A stretch of DNA of 64,000 nt from Sphingobacteriia bacterium 28-36-52 (GCA_002281575.1 NCGN01000001.1:1-64000), one strand, 5' to 3'. Shown: positions 45,845-55,178, counted from the stretch's first letter. Program-made: numbers and translations. The notes: generated by a model from the sequence alone, not told the origin.

Positions 45845-46834
45845 TTATCTATGGTGATGGGGGGGATGGTCCGCATCTTCTCTTTCTTTATCTTTATCGT
45901 ATGCTTTAATGATTGCTTTAACCAAACGATGTCTTACTACATCTTCTTCGGTTAATTCAATATGTGCAATCCCGTCAATATTTTTAAGTATTCGCGTAGA
46001 TTTGTCTAATCCACTTCGCATATTTCTTGGCAAATCAATTTGGGTTGGATCACCCGTTATAATGGCTTTTGCATTGGCTCCAATTCTGGTTAGGAACATT
46101 TTTAATTGGAGGTCGTTGGTATTTTGAGCCTCATCTAAAATGATGAATGCATTGTCCAATGTTCTACCTCTCATATAAGCCAAAGGAGCAATTTCAATGG
46201 TTCTAGTGCTCATATAATACCCCAATTTGTCTGCCGGAATCATATCGTCCAACGCATCATACAAAGGCCTTAAGTATGGGTCAATTTTTTCTTTTAAATC
46301 ACCAGGTAAAAAACCCAGGCTTTCGCCAGCTTCAACTGCAGGTCGGGTCAAAATGATTTTTTTTACCACTTTGTTTTTTAATGCTCTCACTGCAAGTGCA
46401 ACTGCTGTATATGTTTTACCCGTACCTGCCGGACCAATAGCAAATACAATATCGTTCCTATCGGCAGCATGCACCATCTTTTTTTGGTTCTGTGTTCTAG
46501 CCCGAACCGTTTTTCCATTAGGACCAAAAACCAAAATATCATTGGGGTTTCTGTCTACAAAATTATCTACCACTTCTGCATCATCTCCCCCTAATATTTG
46601 TTCAAAATAGCCTTCACTTAAATGACCATTTCTTTGCAAATATTGAACGATTAAGTCAATTTTTTCACGGGCAGTATCAATCTGTTCGGGTGCACCGCTC
46701 AGTTTTAATTGAGTGCCTCTTGATAGGATTTTTAATAAAGGAAATTTTTTCTTTAGTAAATCTAATTTGCCGTTGTTCACACCAAAAAATTCAATAGGAT
46801 TTACCGACTCAAGGCTAATGATTGTCTCTGTCAA
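45845..46834 (-). CDS. phoH: PhoH-like ATPase
   Basis: 329 residues. An N-terminal KH-like RNA-binding region (1-90) is followed by the ATPase with Walker A GPAGTGKT (134-141) and Walker B DEAQN (about 232-236), and FLTRIGANAKAIITGD. The last residues are His-rich (HPPHHHR) and may bind metal. PhoH proteins are linked to RNA processing and ribosome quality control. It has its own promoter and terminator. Confidence 0.95.
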   Translation of the reverse strand: MTETIISLESVNPIEFFGVNNGKLDLLKKKFPLLKILSRGTQLKLSGAPEQIDTAREKIDLIVQYLQRNGHLSEGYFEQILGGDDAEVVDNFVDRNPNDILVFGPNGKTVRARTQNQKKMVHAADRNDIVFAIGPAGTGKTYTAVALAVRALKNKVVKKIILTRPAVEAGESLGFLPGDLKEKIDPYLRPLYDALDDMIPADKLGYYMSTRTIEIAPLAYMRGRTLDNAFIILDEAQNTNDLQLKMFLTRIGANAKAIITGDPTQIDLPRNMRSGLDKSTRILKNIDGIAHIELTEEDVVRHRLVKAIIKAYDKDKEREDADHPPHHHR

Positions 46835-46890
46835 TCTATAGGGTTTTAGTTAACGAATCAATGAATAGAGGGCATTAAATCCTCTTCTCT

Positions 46891-46898
46891 CAAATTTA
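46891..46898 (-). promoter_or_regulatory. phoH -7 promoter box
   Basis: TAAATTTG on the minus strand, perfect TAnnTTTG, 56 bases before the phoH start. No TTTG at the preferred distance was found. Confidence 0.5.
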
Positions 46899-46982
46899 AT
46901 TAATAGGGATACATATATCCTAATGATTCTTATTCACAGTTGTGGAAAGAATTATAATTTAACCGTTTCTTAAAATACCTTT

Positions 46983-47630
46983 CTATAGGGCTTTTAGTGC
47001 CGCAATAGTTGCAGTTGGATCTGCAGACTTAAAAACGGTATTGCCAGCAACTAGTACATCAGCACCTGCAGCAAGTATAGAGGGCGCATTATCTAACGTA
47101 ACCCCTCCATCAATTTCAATTAAGCATTGGCTGTTTTTTTGAAGTATCAATTGTTTCAATGCCTTTATTTTTTCTAAAGTATGTAGAATAAAATGCTGCC
47201 CGCCAAAACCTGGATTTACACTCATTAAACATACAACATCAATGTCTTGAATTAAATCGCTTAATAATTGTATAGAAGTATGTGGATTCACTGCCACGCC
47301 TGCTTTCATTCCCAACGATTTTATTTCTTGAATATTTCTGTGTAAGTGATTGCAAGCTTCAATGTGTACAGTTAAATTATCTGCCCCTGCTTCTTTAAAT
47401 GCAGCCGTATAGTTTTCAGGCTTTTCAATCATCAAATGCACATCACACACTTTTTGGGTTGCTTTTCTAATATGACTAATTACAGGTAACCCAAAGCTAA
47501 TATTTGGAACAAATTGCCCATCCATTACATCTAAATGAAACCAATCGGCTTGGCTATTATTAAGCATATTGCAATCTTGTTCTAAATTCAAAAAGTTGGC
47601 ACTTAATAGGGAAGGGGCAATAATTGGCAT
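46983..47630 (-). CDS. rpe: Ribulose-phosphate 3-epimerase
   Basis: 215-residue TIM barrel. Landmarks: IAPSLLSANF, WFHLDVMDGQFVPN with metal ligands His and Asp, CDVHLMIEKPE, SVNPGFGGQ and IEIDGGV, all of which line the active site in Rpe. It interconverts ribulose-5-phosphate and xylulose-5-phosphate in the pentose phosphate pathway. It is divergent from the TolB-like gene and 148 bp from phoH. Confidence 0.96.
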   Translation of the reverse strand: MPIIAPSLLSANFLNLEQDCNMLNNSQADWFHLDVMDGQFVPNISFGLPVISHIRKATQKVCDVHLMIEKPENYTAAFKEAGADNLTVHIEACNHLHRNIQEIKSLGMKAGVAVNPHTSIQLLSDLIQDIDVVCLMSVNPGFGGQHFILHTLEKIKALKQLILQKNSQCLIEIDGGVTLDNAPSILAAGADVLVAGNTVFKSADPTATIAALKAL

Positions 47631-47762
47631 GTATATTTTGATTTAAATCTTTGCAAAAGTAATTCCTTTTAGCACTTATTATAAAGCGAATCTTTAAAAT
47701 TGGTTGAGCTAGTCAATATTTTTCTGTGACAGTTTTCTGACAATTATCAGCGTTGATAAATC

Positions 47763-47770
47763 TAATTTTG
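47763..47770 (+). promoter_or_regulatory. -7 box of the TolB-like gene
   Basis: TAATTTTG, perfect TAnnTTTG, 18 bases before ATG 47789. This supports that ATG rather than an in-frame start at 47753. Confidence 0.55.
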
Positions 47771-47788
47771 CAGTTCATCATCTCTATT

Positions 47789-48889
47789 ATGAAAAAAATC
47801 ATCATTCCTTTTCTCTGTTTTTTTATTGTAGGAAATCTAATTGCTCAACCGGCAGCAGTTAGTGCGCCTTCTGTAAAAGGCGACACTTTGCGTTTTGAAG
47901 GCGAAAAATTTTTCAAAAATGTTCAACAACTAACATTTGGGGGAGACAATGCCGAAGCTTATTGGAGTTTTGATAGCAAGCATATTGTTTTTCAAAGAAC
48001 CAATCCAAAAGAAGGAATTAATTGTGATCAAATTTTTGTTGGAAAAGTACCTACGAAAGCGGGTGAAAAATTTGAATATAAGTTAGTTGGAACTGGAAAA
48101 GGCAGGTCTACCTGTGCCTATTTCATGCCCGATGGTAAGCATATAATTTATGCTTCAACACATGAGGGTGGTGATGATTGCCCACCTGTGCCAGATAGAA
48201 CTAAATACGGGAATAAATATATATGGCCATTGTATAGTAGTTATGATATATATATGGCCGATTTAAATGGAAAGATTGTAAAGAAATTGACCAATGCAAA
48301 GGGCTATGATGCCGAAGCAACTTTGTCTTACGATGGTAAAAAAATGATTTATTGTAGCGACAAAAGCGGTGATTTGGAATTATACATCATGGATTTGGCA
48401 AGTGGAGAGGAGAAGCAGATTACAAACGAATTGGGTTACGATGGGGGCGCTTGGTTTAGCCCAGACGGTAAAAAAATTGTTTGGCGTGCAAGTAGGCCAA
48501 AAACCGATGCTGATGTAAAAGAGTACAAAGAATTTTTAAAAGAAGGATTGGTAGCACCCACAAATATGGAAGTTTGGGTTGCTGATGCGGATGGATCAAA
48601 CCCTAAACAAATTACTAGTTGGGGGCAAGCCAATTGGGCGCCCAATTTTACCCCTGACAGCAAGGGTATCATCATATCTAGTAATCATGAATATTCAAGA
48701 GGGTTTCCTTTTAATATGTATTTAGTAGACTTAGAAGGAAACAATAAACAAAAAATTAGCAGAGATAAAGGCTTTGACGCATTTCCAATGGTAAGTCCTA
48801 ACGGTAAGCGCATTGTTTTTGGGTCTAATAGAAATAATGGTGGTACAAGGGATACCAATTTATTTGTTGCTGATTGGGTTCAGCAATAA
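47789..48889 (+). CDS. TolB-like beta-propeller protein (PD40 repeats)
   Basis: 366 residues with a signal peptide (about 1-20). Five or six PD40-type repeats are visible through the recurring pattern SPDGKKIVW/SYDGKKMIY/TPDSKGIII/SPNGKRIVF. TolB-like propellers in the periplasm bind partner proteins or oligopeptides; some are the lid domains of serine peptidases, but no catalytic domain follows here. It probably acts as a binding or scaffold protein. The next gene starts after a perfect 12-bp palindrome. Confidence 0.8.
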   Translation: MKKIIIPFLCFFIVGNLIAQPAAVSAPSVKGDTLRFEGEKFFKNVQQLTFGGDNAEAYWSFDSKHIVFQRTNPKEGINCDQIFVGKVPTKAGEKFEYKLVGTGKGRSTCAYFMPDGKHIIYASTHEGGDDCPPVPDRTKYGNKYIWPLYSSYDIYMADLNGKIVKKLTNAKGYDAEATLSYDGKKMIYCSDKSGDLELYIMDLASGEEKQITNELGYDGGAWFSPDGKKIVWRASRPKTDADVKEYKEFLKEGLVAPTNMEVWVADADGSNPKQITSWGQANWAPNFTPDSKGIIISSNHEYSRGFPFNMYLVDLEGNNKQKISRDKGFDAFPMVSPNGKRIVFGSNRNNGGTRDTNLFVADWVQQ

Positions 48890-48920
48890 TTCAATTTTGT
48901 TTATTTGTTTGTTTGGTTAG

Positions 48921-48948
48921 AATGGTTTACGCAATAGCGTAAACCATT
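48921..48948. terminator. 12-bp perfect palindrome (bidirectional terminator-like)
   Basis: AATGGTTTACGC/GCGTAAACCATT, 12 perfect pairs around an AATA loop, 32 bases after the TolB-like stop. The following TTTCTGTTG is a weak U tract. Confidence 0.6.
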
Positions 48949-48978
48949 TCTGTTGTATCTTGCTTCAAAATATTTTTT

Positions 48979-49452
48979 ATGCAAACAGGATTTGTACATC
49001 TTCATAATTTATTGCGTTGGATTATTGTTGTTTTATTGCTTGTATCGTTAGTAAAAGCTTATACCGGGTGGTCGTCTAAAAAAGTATTTGCTGCTGGGGA
49101 TAAAAAAGTATGGTTGTTTACCATGATTGCATCTCATATAACCTTGTTGCTTGGGCTATATCAAGTTGCTTTGGGCAGGTATGGTATTTTCACTACAACT
49201 CTACCAGAAGGTACTTCTTTTATGAAAGATAAGTTCTACCGGTTCTTTTGGATGGAGCATCCAATTACTATGATAGGGGCAATTGTATTTATTACTTTGG
49301 CGCATGGTATGGCAAAAAAATCGGTAGCAGATGAAGTGAAATACAAAAAAGCATTCTACTTCTTTTTAATAGCAGCCGTCTTATTGCTAGCAGGTGTTCC
49401 TTGGCCTTTCCGTGGCGAAATTATTGGCCGTCCTTTGTTTCCAGGTGCTTAA
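48979..49452 (+). CDS. Small four-helix membrane protein of unknown function
   Basis: 157 residues with about four helices (8-30, 42-62, 92-108, 122-142). Conserved-looking histidines lie at 7, 9, 52, 93 and 104, mostly near helix ends (VHLHNLLRW, ASHITLL, MEHPITM, LAHGMAK), which would suit haem or metal ligation as in cytochrome b-type proteins. No C-x-x-C-H is present. A quinone- or haem-linked role is only a guess. TATCTTGC (48955-48962), one mismatch to TAnnTTTG, is upstream. Confidence 0.6.
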   Translation: MQTGFVHLHNLLRWIIVVLLLVSLVKAYTGWSSKKVFAAGDKKVWLFTMIASHITLLLGLYQVALGRYGIFTTTLPEGTSFMKDKFYRFFWMEHPITMIGAIVFITLAHGMAKKSVADEVKYKKAFYFFLIAAVLLLAGVPWPFRGEIIGRPLFPGA

Positions 49453-49476
49453 TTATGGTAACCTAAAATTATCGTT

Positions 49477-50634
49477 ATGCCTCATTATATAAAATTGGGA
49501 TCAGTTCCTCACAAGCGTCATACTCAGTTTAGAAAACCAGATGGTGGTTTGTATTCAGAGCAGTTGTTCTCTACTGAAGGATTTAGTGACGATTATTCTT
49601 TGTTGTATCATATTCATCCGCCCACACAAATTATTCATACAGATGAACCCATTGCGGTTGCGCCTAAAGTGGCAGAAGAAAAAATGTTAAAGCATAGAAG
49701 TTTTGAGGGCTTTAGCGTACAACCCGAGGCAGATTACTTAAACAGTCGTAAAGCGGTTTTGGTAAACAACGATTGCCATATTGTTTTAGCTGCACCGCAG
49801 CAAAGTATGTTCAATTACTTCTACAAGAATGCAGATGCCGATGAGTTGATTTTTATTCATGAGGGAACAGGAAAGTTGCTTACCCAATATGGTCAACTGG
49901 CTTTTACTTATGGTGATTATATTGTTATTCCTAGAGGTACTATTTATCAAATTCATTTCGATACTCCCGACAACCGATTGTTTATTGTAGAAAGTTTTAG
50001 TCCTTTCAGGTATCCTAAAAGGTATTTAAGTAGACATGGACAATTATTGGAACACGCCCCTTATTGCGAGCGTGATATAAGAGGCCCTGAAAATTTAGTA
50101 ACCATAGATGAAAAAGGAGACTTTTTAATTAAAACTAAAAAGAAAGGCGTTTTGTATGGGTTACATTATGGAACCCATCCTTTTGACGTGATTGGTTGGG
50201 ATGGCTGTTGCTATCCCTATATTTTTAGTATACATGATTTTGAGCCCATCACTGGAAGGGTGCATCAACCACCTCCTGTGCACCAAACTTTTGATGCACA
50301 CAATTTTGTGGTCTGTAGTTTTTGTCCCCGATTATACGATTATCATCCAAATGCAATTCCTGCACCTTATAATCACAGTAATATTGATAGTGATGAAGTG
50401 TTGTATTATGTAGCAGGCGACTTTATGAGTAGAAAGCATGTTACCAGGGGGATGATCACTTTACACCCTGCAGGAATTCCTCATGGACCGCATCCGGGCG
50501 CTGTTGAAAAAAGCATTGGAAAGAAAGAGACCCAAGAATTGGCTGTTATGGTAGATACTTTTCATCCATTGCAATTAACCCAAGAAGCACTGCGAATTGA
50601 AAACCAAGGTTATACTATGAGTTGGGCGGAATAA
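49477..50634 (+). CDS. hmgA: Homogentisate 1,2-dioxygenase
   Basis: 385 residues with the double-cupin order of the family. Candidate iron ligands are His300 (NHSNIDSDE), an acid at 306-307, and His336 (GIPHGPHPG); the last motif is typical of this enzyme. It opens the ring of homogentisate in tyrosine and phenylalanine breakdown. It starts 24 bp after a small membrane protein gene. The other pathway genes (hpd, fahA) are not in the window. Confidence 0.92.
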   Translation: MPHYIKLGSVPHKRHTQFRKPDGGLYSEQLFSTEGFSDDYSLLYHIHPPTQIIHTDEPIAVAPKVAEEKMLKHRSFEGFSVQPEADYLNSRKAVLVNNDCHIVLAAPQQSMFNYFYKNADADELIFIHEGTGKLLTQYGQLAFTYGDYIVIPRGTIYQIHFDTPDNRLFIVESFSPFRYPKRYLSRHGQLLEHAPYCERDIRGPENLVTIDEKGDFLIKTKKKGVLYGLHYGTHPFDVIGWDGCCYPYIFSIHDFEPITGRVHQPPPVHQTFDAHNFVVCSFCPRLYDYHPNAIPAPYNHSNIDSDEVLYYVAGDFMSRKHVTRGMITLHPAGIPHGPHPGAVEKSIGKKETQELAVMVDTFHPLQLTQEALRIENQGYTMSWAE

Positions 50635-50673
50635 TCAAAATTTTCCTTAACTTATGGCTTAAACGATTGCTAT

Positions 50674-51078
50674 ATGATTAAATTCAACGACATCAAAATT
50701 GGAGATTACATGATGGGTGAGTTTGAAGGCAAGCTATGGGAAGGAGAAGTAACTAGGTTAAATGGGGATGAGAAGCAAGTGTGTTTACTTACATCCGTTC
50801 AAGAGTTTTGGTTTTCTACTGATCACCTGCATCCGATTCCTTTGGATGAAAATGCACTCCTAAACCTTCATTTTTCTAAACAGGCCGCAGATGACGGGTC
50901 TGTAAAGTATTCAAAAGGTGCTTTTAGATTAGTAACGCCCAAAGCAGGCGACTTTTCGTCAATTGAAATGTGGTACAGAGAAGACAGGAGGCATCATCCT
51001 AACGTCCATTTTGTGCATCAGCTACAAAATCAATATCTAGATATGGTTAAAATACATTTAACTAGAGATGCCATGTAA
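50674..51078 (+). CDS. Conserved hypothetical cytosolic protein
   Basis: 134 residues, no signal peptide or membrane helix. The first 60 look like a small beta-barrel (KIGDYMMGEFEGKLWEGEVTRL, KQVCLLTSVQEFWF); the second half has a helix and HHPNVHFVHQLQNQYLDM. I know it only as a small conserved Bacteroidetes-type protein. It is 39 bp after hmgA and probably co-transcribed, but a functional link is not evident. Confidence 0.6.
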   Translation: MIKFNDIKIGDYMMGEFEGKLWEGEVTRLNGDEKQVCLLTSVQEFWFSTDHLHPIPLDENALLNLHFSKQAADDGSVKYSKGAFRLVTPKAGDFSSIEMWYREDRRHHPNVHFVHQLQNQYLDMVKIHLTRDAM

Positions 51079-51115
51079 TTCACACTCGTTTTACAATTTG
51101 GCGGGTTAAAATAGT

Positions 51116-51145
51116 AAAAGCCAGAATGAAAGTTCTGGCTTTTTG
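51116..51145 (+). terminator. Terminator before infA
   Basis: AAAAGCCAGAA/TTCTGGCTTTT, 11 perfect pairs around a short TGAAAG loop and ending in a T5 run. It isolates the translation operon from the hmgA unit. Confidence 0.85.
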
Positions 51146-51273
51146 CATTATTTTTGCACCCGAAAATGCCTTGTTTTAGCCCTTTTGGCTGTGGAAAACC
51201 GCTTTTCTTGATTTTTTTTCCACATTTTCAAGAGTTTTTTCCCCTTATTTTTCATAATTCGGTTGTATTCTAA

Positions 51274-51281
51274 TATCTTTG
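51274..51281 (+). promoter_or_regulatory. -7 promoter box of the infA operon
   Basis: TATCTTTG, perfect TAnnTTTG, 16 bases before the infA ATG. A T-rich tract precedes it, and a canonical TTTG at 19 bases is absent. Confidence 0.65.
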
Positions 51282-51297
51282 CAGCCCCAAAAATAGT

Positions 51298-51516
51298 ATG
51301 TCGAAACAACCATTGATTAAACAAGACGGAGTAATTCTGGAAGCATTAAGCAATGCTATGTTCAGGGTTAAATTAGAAAATGGTCATGAAATATTGGCCA
51401 CTATTTCAGGAAAAATGCGGATGCACTACATCCGAATTTTGCCAGGGGATAAAGTTGGGGTAGAAATGAGCCCTTATGACTTAAGTAGAGGAAGAATCAT
51501 CTTCAGATACAAATAA
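51298..51516 (+). CDS. infA: Translation initiation factor IF-1
   Basis: 72-residue S1-like beta-barrel, the usual length. [23 protein letters not shown] at the end and [19 protein letters not shown] are typical of IF-1. It sits in the A site during initiation and assists IF-2 and IF-3. First gene of the operon infA-rpmJ-rpsM-rpsK-rpsD-rpoA-rplQ, with its own promoter and an upstream terminator. Confidence 0.97.
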   Translation: MSKQPLIKQDGVILEALSNAMFRVKLENGHEILATISGKMRMHYIRILPGDKVGVEMSPYDLSRGRIIFRYK

Positions 51517-51584
51517 GTAGCTGAAGTTGGTATAACAAAGTAGAAAAGGAACGAAAAGGAATATAACAGTTAAACAACCAAACA

Positions 51585-51701
51585 ATGAAAGTAAGAGCTT
51601 CCATTAAAAAACGCAGTGCCGATTGTAAAATCGTGAAGCGCAAGGGTAAATTATTTGTGATTAACAAAAAGAATCCTCGCTTTAAGCAGCGTCAAGGGTA
51701 A
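51585..51701 (+). CDS. rpmJ: Ribosomal protein bL36, zinc-site-free form
   Basis: 38 residues starting [10 protein letters not shown] and ending FKQRQG. The zinc-binding residues of standard L36 (three Cys and one His) are replaced: position 11 is Ser, Cys14 remains alone, the third Cys and the His are Asn/Lys and Phe. This is the zinc-independent form common in Bacteroidetes. It lies 68 bases after infA and 38 before rpsM, in the usual place. Confidence 0.95.
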   Translation: MKVRASIKKRSADCKIVKRKGKLFVINKKNPRFKQRQG

Positions 51702-51739
51702 TTCGATTAATCAAATTAACAGCATAAAACAATAATAAT

Positions 51740-52120
51740 ATGGCTCGTATTGCCGGTATTGATTTGCCAAAAAACAAAAGAGGTGAGATTGGTTTAACCT
51801 ACATTTTTGGTATTGGACGTTCAACAGCTCAGTATATCCTTGAAAAAGCAGGTATTGACTTTGATAAAAAAGTAAACCAGTGGAATGACGAAGAGCAGAC
51901 TGCTATCCGTAATATCATTAACAATGAGTTTAAGGTAGAAGGTGCACTTAGAAGTGAAGTATCTATGAGTATCAAGCGTTTGTTAGACATTGCTTGTTAC
52001 AGAGGATTGCGTCATCGTAAAGGACTTCCTGTTCGTGGTCAAAGAACCAAAACCAATAGCCGTACCAGAAAGGGTAAGCGTAAAACGGTTGCCGGCAAGA
52101 AGAAAGCAGCTAAAAAATAA
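51740..52120 (+). CDS. rpsM: Ribosomal protein uS13
   Basis: 126 residues, normal length. [10 protein letters not shown] at the start, the helix-hairpin-helix GIGRSTA, and the [25 protein letters not shown] end are diagnostic. It contacts the head of the 30S subunit and tRNA in the P site. A Lys/Ala-rich tail follows. A 10-bp hairpin lies directly after the stop. Confidence 0.98.
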   Translation: MARIAGIDLPKNKRGEIGLTYIFGIGRSTAQYILEKAGIDFDKKVNQWNDEEQTAIRNIINNEFKVEGALRSEVSMSIKRLLDIACYRGLRHRKGLPVRGQRTKTNSRTRKGKRKTVAGKKKAAKK

Positions 52121-52126
52121 ATAGTT

Positions 52127-52150
52127 AGCCCGAAGTAACCACTTCGGGCT
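52127..52150. repeat. 10-bp hairpin between rpsM and rpsK
   Basis: AGCCCGAAGT/ACTTCGGGCT with loop AACC. It is terminator-like but lacks a good U run and sits inside the ribosomal operon. The remaining 120 bases to rpsK have further small hairpins, CTCTTTT/AAAGAG and CCGTT/AACGG followed by T8. Possible partial terminator or autoregulatory leader. Confidence 0.55.
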
Positions 52151-52273
52151 TTCTTACATAAATAAATCCTTCGTGTTGGATCTCTTTTAGTTTAAAGAGG
52201 GAGATACAAAGGTTCCGTTCCAACGGATTTTTTTTAACCATCCCTTCGGGGAAGATTACCTAAAAAAGCAACA

Positions 52274-52684
52274 ATGGCTAAACCACAAAAAGCGCAGAAC
52301 AGTGCAAAAGCTGCTGCCAAAAAAAGAGTAGTAAAAGTAGATGCGGCCGGTGAGGTTAGAATCTCTGCTACATTCAACAACATCATTATCAGTTTTACCA
52401 ACAAAACCGGTCAAGTAATTAGCTGGAGTAGTGCTGGTAAAATGGGTTTCAAAGGTTCAAAAAAGAATACTCCTTACGCTGCACAAATGGCTGCTGCCGA
52501 TGCTGCTAAAGTTGCAATGGATGCTGGCTTAAAGCGCGTAGATGTATTTGTAAAAGGACCAGGTGCAGGACGTGAGGGAGCAATTCGCTCTATTGCACAA
52601 TCAGGTATTGAAGTAACTTCTATTAAAGATGTTACCCCTATGCCTCACAATGGTTGTCGTCCTCCAAAACAAAGAAGAGTATAA
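52274..52684 (+). CDS. rpsK: Ribosomal protein uS11
   Basis: 136 residues. Landmarks: [30 protein letters not shown], and the end [22 protein letters not shown] basic Ala/Lys-rich N-terminal extension precedes. It lies in the 30S platform near the mRNA exit. It is separated from rpsM by a long (153 bp) structured gap, unusual for such an operon. Confidence 0.98.
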   Translation: MAKPQKAQNSAKAAAKKRVVKVDAAGEVRISATFNNIIISFTNKTGQVISWSSAGKMGFKGSKKNTPYAAQMAAADAAKVAMDAGLKRVDVFVKGPGAGREGAIRSIAQSGIEVTSIKDVTPMPHNGCRPPKQRRV

Positions 52685-52827
52685 TAATCCTAAGCCCCAA
52701 TAGGGGTAGTGGAAATAATATTGAGCCACAAGGTTTCATTTATCAAAAGGTTGCCCGATTCATTTTTTACGATTTTTAACCGATCGAAGCAACGAATTCT
52801 AAAAAAATCGAAATGAAAATTTAAACT
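52685..52827. other. 143-bp structured gap between rpsK and rpsD
   Basis: Contains GCCCC/GGGG (52693-52706) and CGAT/ATCG-type pairs near 52766-52790, with AT-rich sequence between. No gene or perfect -7 box. It could be a leader through which S4 controls its own gene, but I did not match it to a known fold. Confidence 0.35.
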
Positions 52828-53433
52828 ATGGCACGTTACACAGGTCCTAAGACCAAAATCTCCAGAATCTTTGGCGAACCTATTTTAGGAAACGCAAAGT
52901 GGTTAGGCAAGAACTCTAACCCTCCAGGACAGCATGGTGCTGCCCGTAAACGTAAAACTTTAGGCGAATACGCACTACAGTTAAGAGAGAAACAAAAAGC
53001 AAAATACACTTATGGTGTATTGGAGCGCCAGTTCCGTAAAACTTTTGAAGAAGCTCAGCGTTTAAAAGGTGTTACCGGTGAAAACCTGATTAAATTATTA
53101 GAAGCACGTTTAGACAATACAGTATTCCGTATGGGATTAACAGCTAGCCGCCCTGAAGCGCGTCAGTTAGTTAACCACAAGCATATTACTGTAAACGGCG
53201 AAATCATGAATGTTCCTTCTTACACATGTAAGCCAGGTGACATTATTGCTTACCGTCCTAAGAGTGCCGACAACTCTGGTATTACTAGCAAAACTCGTGG
53301 TAAGAACCCTAAGTTTGGTTGGTTAGATTGGAACGAAACCGAAAAGAAAGGTACGTTCATTACGATGCCAGAGCGCGAGCACGTTCCTGAAAATATTAAG
53401 GAGCAGTTGATCGTAGAATTGTACTCTAAGTAA
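52828..53433 (+). CDS. rpsD: Ribosomal protein uS4
   Basis: 201 residues. [17 protein letters not shown] lacks the zinc cysteines of some S4 proteins, so this is the zinc-free form. [23 protein letters not shown] and the S4 RNA-binding domain with [10 protein letters not shown] and [15 protein letters not shown] are clear. S4 starts 30S assembly and in many bacteria represses this operon. It is followed by rpoA after 38 bp. Confidence 0.98.
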   Translation: MARYTGPKTKISRIFGEPILGNAKWLGKNSNPPGQHGAARKRKTLGEYALQLREKQKAKYTYGVLERQFRKTFEEAQRLKGVTGENLIKLLEARLDNTVFRMGLTASRPEARQLVNHKHITVNGEIMNVPSYTCKPGDIIAYRPKSADNSGITSKTRGKNPKFGWLDWNETEKKGTFITMPEREHVPENIKEQLIVELYSK

Positions 53434-53471
53434 TTTTTTCTATTCACCTAATAAGTAAAACACGTTTTAAA

Positions 53472-54473
53472 ATGGCAATATTAAGCTTCCAAAAGCCAGA
53501 CAAAATCGTTCTTCAGAAAGCAACTGATTTTGAAGGTCAGTTTGAATTTCGCCCTCTTGAGCCAGGATACGGTTTAACCGTTGGTAATGCACTTCGCAGA
53601 GTACTGTTGAGTTCATTAGAAGGTTATGCTATTGTAGGTATCAAAATAGATGGTGTAGACCATGAATTTGCTACTATCAAAGGTATTACCGAAGATGTTA
53701 CCGAAATGATCCTTAACTTAAAGCAGGTTCGTTTTAAAAGAAACGCAGAAATAGAGTTGACCTCAGAGAAGATTAACTTGTCTGTTAAAGGTCGCAGCGA
53801 ATTCACTGCAGGAATGATAGGAGAGCAGTCTCCTAGTTTCCAAGTAATGAATCCTGAATTGTTGATCTGCACAATGGATCCTACTGCTAAGCTAGACATT
53901 GAATTGACCATCGCAAGAGGTCGTGGATATGTACCTGCTGAAGAAAATAAAGTAAAAGATGCGCCATTTGGTTACATCGCAATCGATTCTATTCACACGC
54001 CAATCAAGAACGTAAAATACGCTATTGAAAACTATCGTGTTGAACAAAGAACCGACTATGAGAAATTAATCTTAGATGTTGCTACCGATGGTACTATTCA
54101 TCCTGAAGATGCTGTAAAGCAAGCTTCTCGTATTCTAATTCAACATTTGATGATCATTACTGATGAAAACATCACTTTTGACAACAAAGAAGATAAGAAA
54201 GAAGATGTTGTAGACGAGCACGTTTTACAATTACGTAAAGTATTGAAGACTCCTCTAGAAGATTTAGATCTTTCTGTACGTGCATTCAATTGCTTAAAAG
54301 CCGCTAAAATTAACAGCTTGAGCGAATTGGTTCAGTATGAGCAAGAAGATTTGATGAAGTTTAGAAACTTTGGTCAGAAATCTTTATCTGAAATTGAACA
54401 AGTATTAACAGAAAGAGGACTAAGCTTCGGAATGGATCTTGGTAAACTTGGACTAGATAATTTAGATAATTAA
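53472..54473 (+). CDS. rpoA: RNA polymerase alpha subunit
   Basis: 333 residues. N-terminal assembly domain with [25 protein letters not shown] and [21 protein letters not shown]-terminal domain with [28 protein letters not shown] and [13 protein letters not shown]. It dimerises to nucleate RNA polymerase and contacts promoters and regulators with the C-terminal domain. Length is typical. Confidence 0.98.
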   Translation: MAILSFQKPDKIVLQKATDFEGQFEFRPLEPGYGLTVGNALRRVLLSSLEGYAIVGIKIDGVDHEFATIKGITEDVTEMILNLKQVRFKRNAEIELTSEKINLSVKGRSEFTAGMIGEQSPSFQVMNPELLICTMDPTAKLDIELTIARGRGYVPAEENKVKDAPFGYIAIDSIHTPIKNVKYAIENYRVEQRTDYEKLILDVATDGTIHPEDAVKQASRILIQHLMIITDENITFDNKEDKKEDVVDEHVLQLRKVLKTPLEDLDLSVRAFNCLKAAKINSLSELVQYEQEDLMKFRNFGQKSLSEIEQVLTERGLSFGMDLGKLGLDNLDN

Positions 54474-54553
54474 TTCATCACGCTGTTTCAAATTAATTTG
54501 GAATGGCACCCTCCACAAATCCTGACACGGTGTGGAGTTAAAACTTAAATGTC

Positions 54554-55066
54554 ATGCGTCACGGAGACAAAATCAACAACCTAGGCCGTAAAAAGGCACA
54601 CAGAGTAGCATTATTGCAAAACCTTGCAAGTCAATTAATCACGCATAAGCGTATCGTTACTACTTTGGCAAAAGCTAAAGCATTAAGAGCTTATGTTGAG
54701 CCATTGATTACTAAGACAAAAAAGAATGAGTCTGCATCTCAAATCAGTCACAATCACCGCTTAGTATTTGCTGAGTTACAAGATAAAGCTGCAGTTAAAG
54801 AACTTTTTACTGTTGTAGGTCCTAAAGTTGCTTCTCGTCCGGGTGGTTACACTCGTATTTTGAAACTCGGTATTCGTCCGGGTGACAACGCAGAAAAAGC
54901 AATGATTGAATTAGTAGACTTCAATGAAATCTACGGTAAATCTGTTGCTTCTGCTACTGAGCCAGCTAAGAAAACTCGTCGTAGTCGTGCTCCTAAAAAA
55001 GCAGAAAACGAAGAAACAGTAGTTGCTCCTGAAGCTACTTCAACTGAAGAAAAAGCTGCTGAATAA
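54554..55066 (+). CDS. rplQ: Ribosomal protein bL17 with acidic C-terminal extension
   Basis: 170 residues. The core (1-120) is standard L17: [29 protein letters not shown] and [28 protein letters not shown] 50-residue tail, first basic ([11 protein letters not shown]) and then acidic ([20 protein letters not shown]), is typical of Bacteroidetes. It lies near the peptide exit tunnel. It ends the operon and is followed by a strong terminator. A CTCCACA/TGTGGAG repeat lies just upstream at 54510-54536. Confidence 0.97.
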   Translation: MRHGDKINNLGRKKAHRVALLQNLASQLITHKRIVTTLAKAKALRAYVEPLITKTKKNESASQISHNHRLVFAELQDKAAVKELFTVVGPKVASRPGGYTRILKLGIRPGDNAEKAMIELVDFNEIYGKSVASATEPAKKTRRSRAPKKAENEETVVAPEATSTEEKAAE

Positions 55067-55089
55067 TATATGAAGCGGTATTAAAAATA

Positions 55090-55121
55090 AAAGGCAAAAT
55101 CGTTTCGGTTTTGCCTTTTTT
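55090..55121 (+). terminator. Terminator after rplQ
   Basis: AAAGGCAAAAT/GTTTTGCCTTT (one G-U) around a CGTTTCG loop, ending in T6. Clear end of the translation operon; AAA on the left side also allows leftward use. Confidence 0.85.
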
Positions 55122-55146
55122 CATATCATCAATGTTAGCAACTTCA

Positions 55147-55178
55147 TTGGTTTTTTTAATAAAATTGATTTTCTTTTG
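55147..55178 (+). promoter_or_regulatory. carA promoter (TTG-N21-TTCTTTTG)
   Basis: TTG at 55147-55149 and TTCTTTTG at 55171-55178, one mismatch to TAnnTTTG, 21-base spacing. It starts 17 bases before the carA ATG. Confidence 0.5.
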
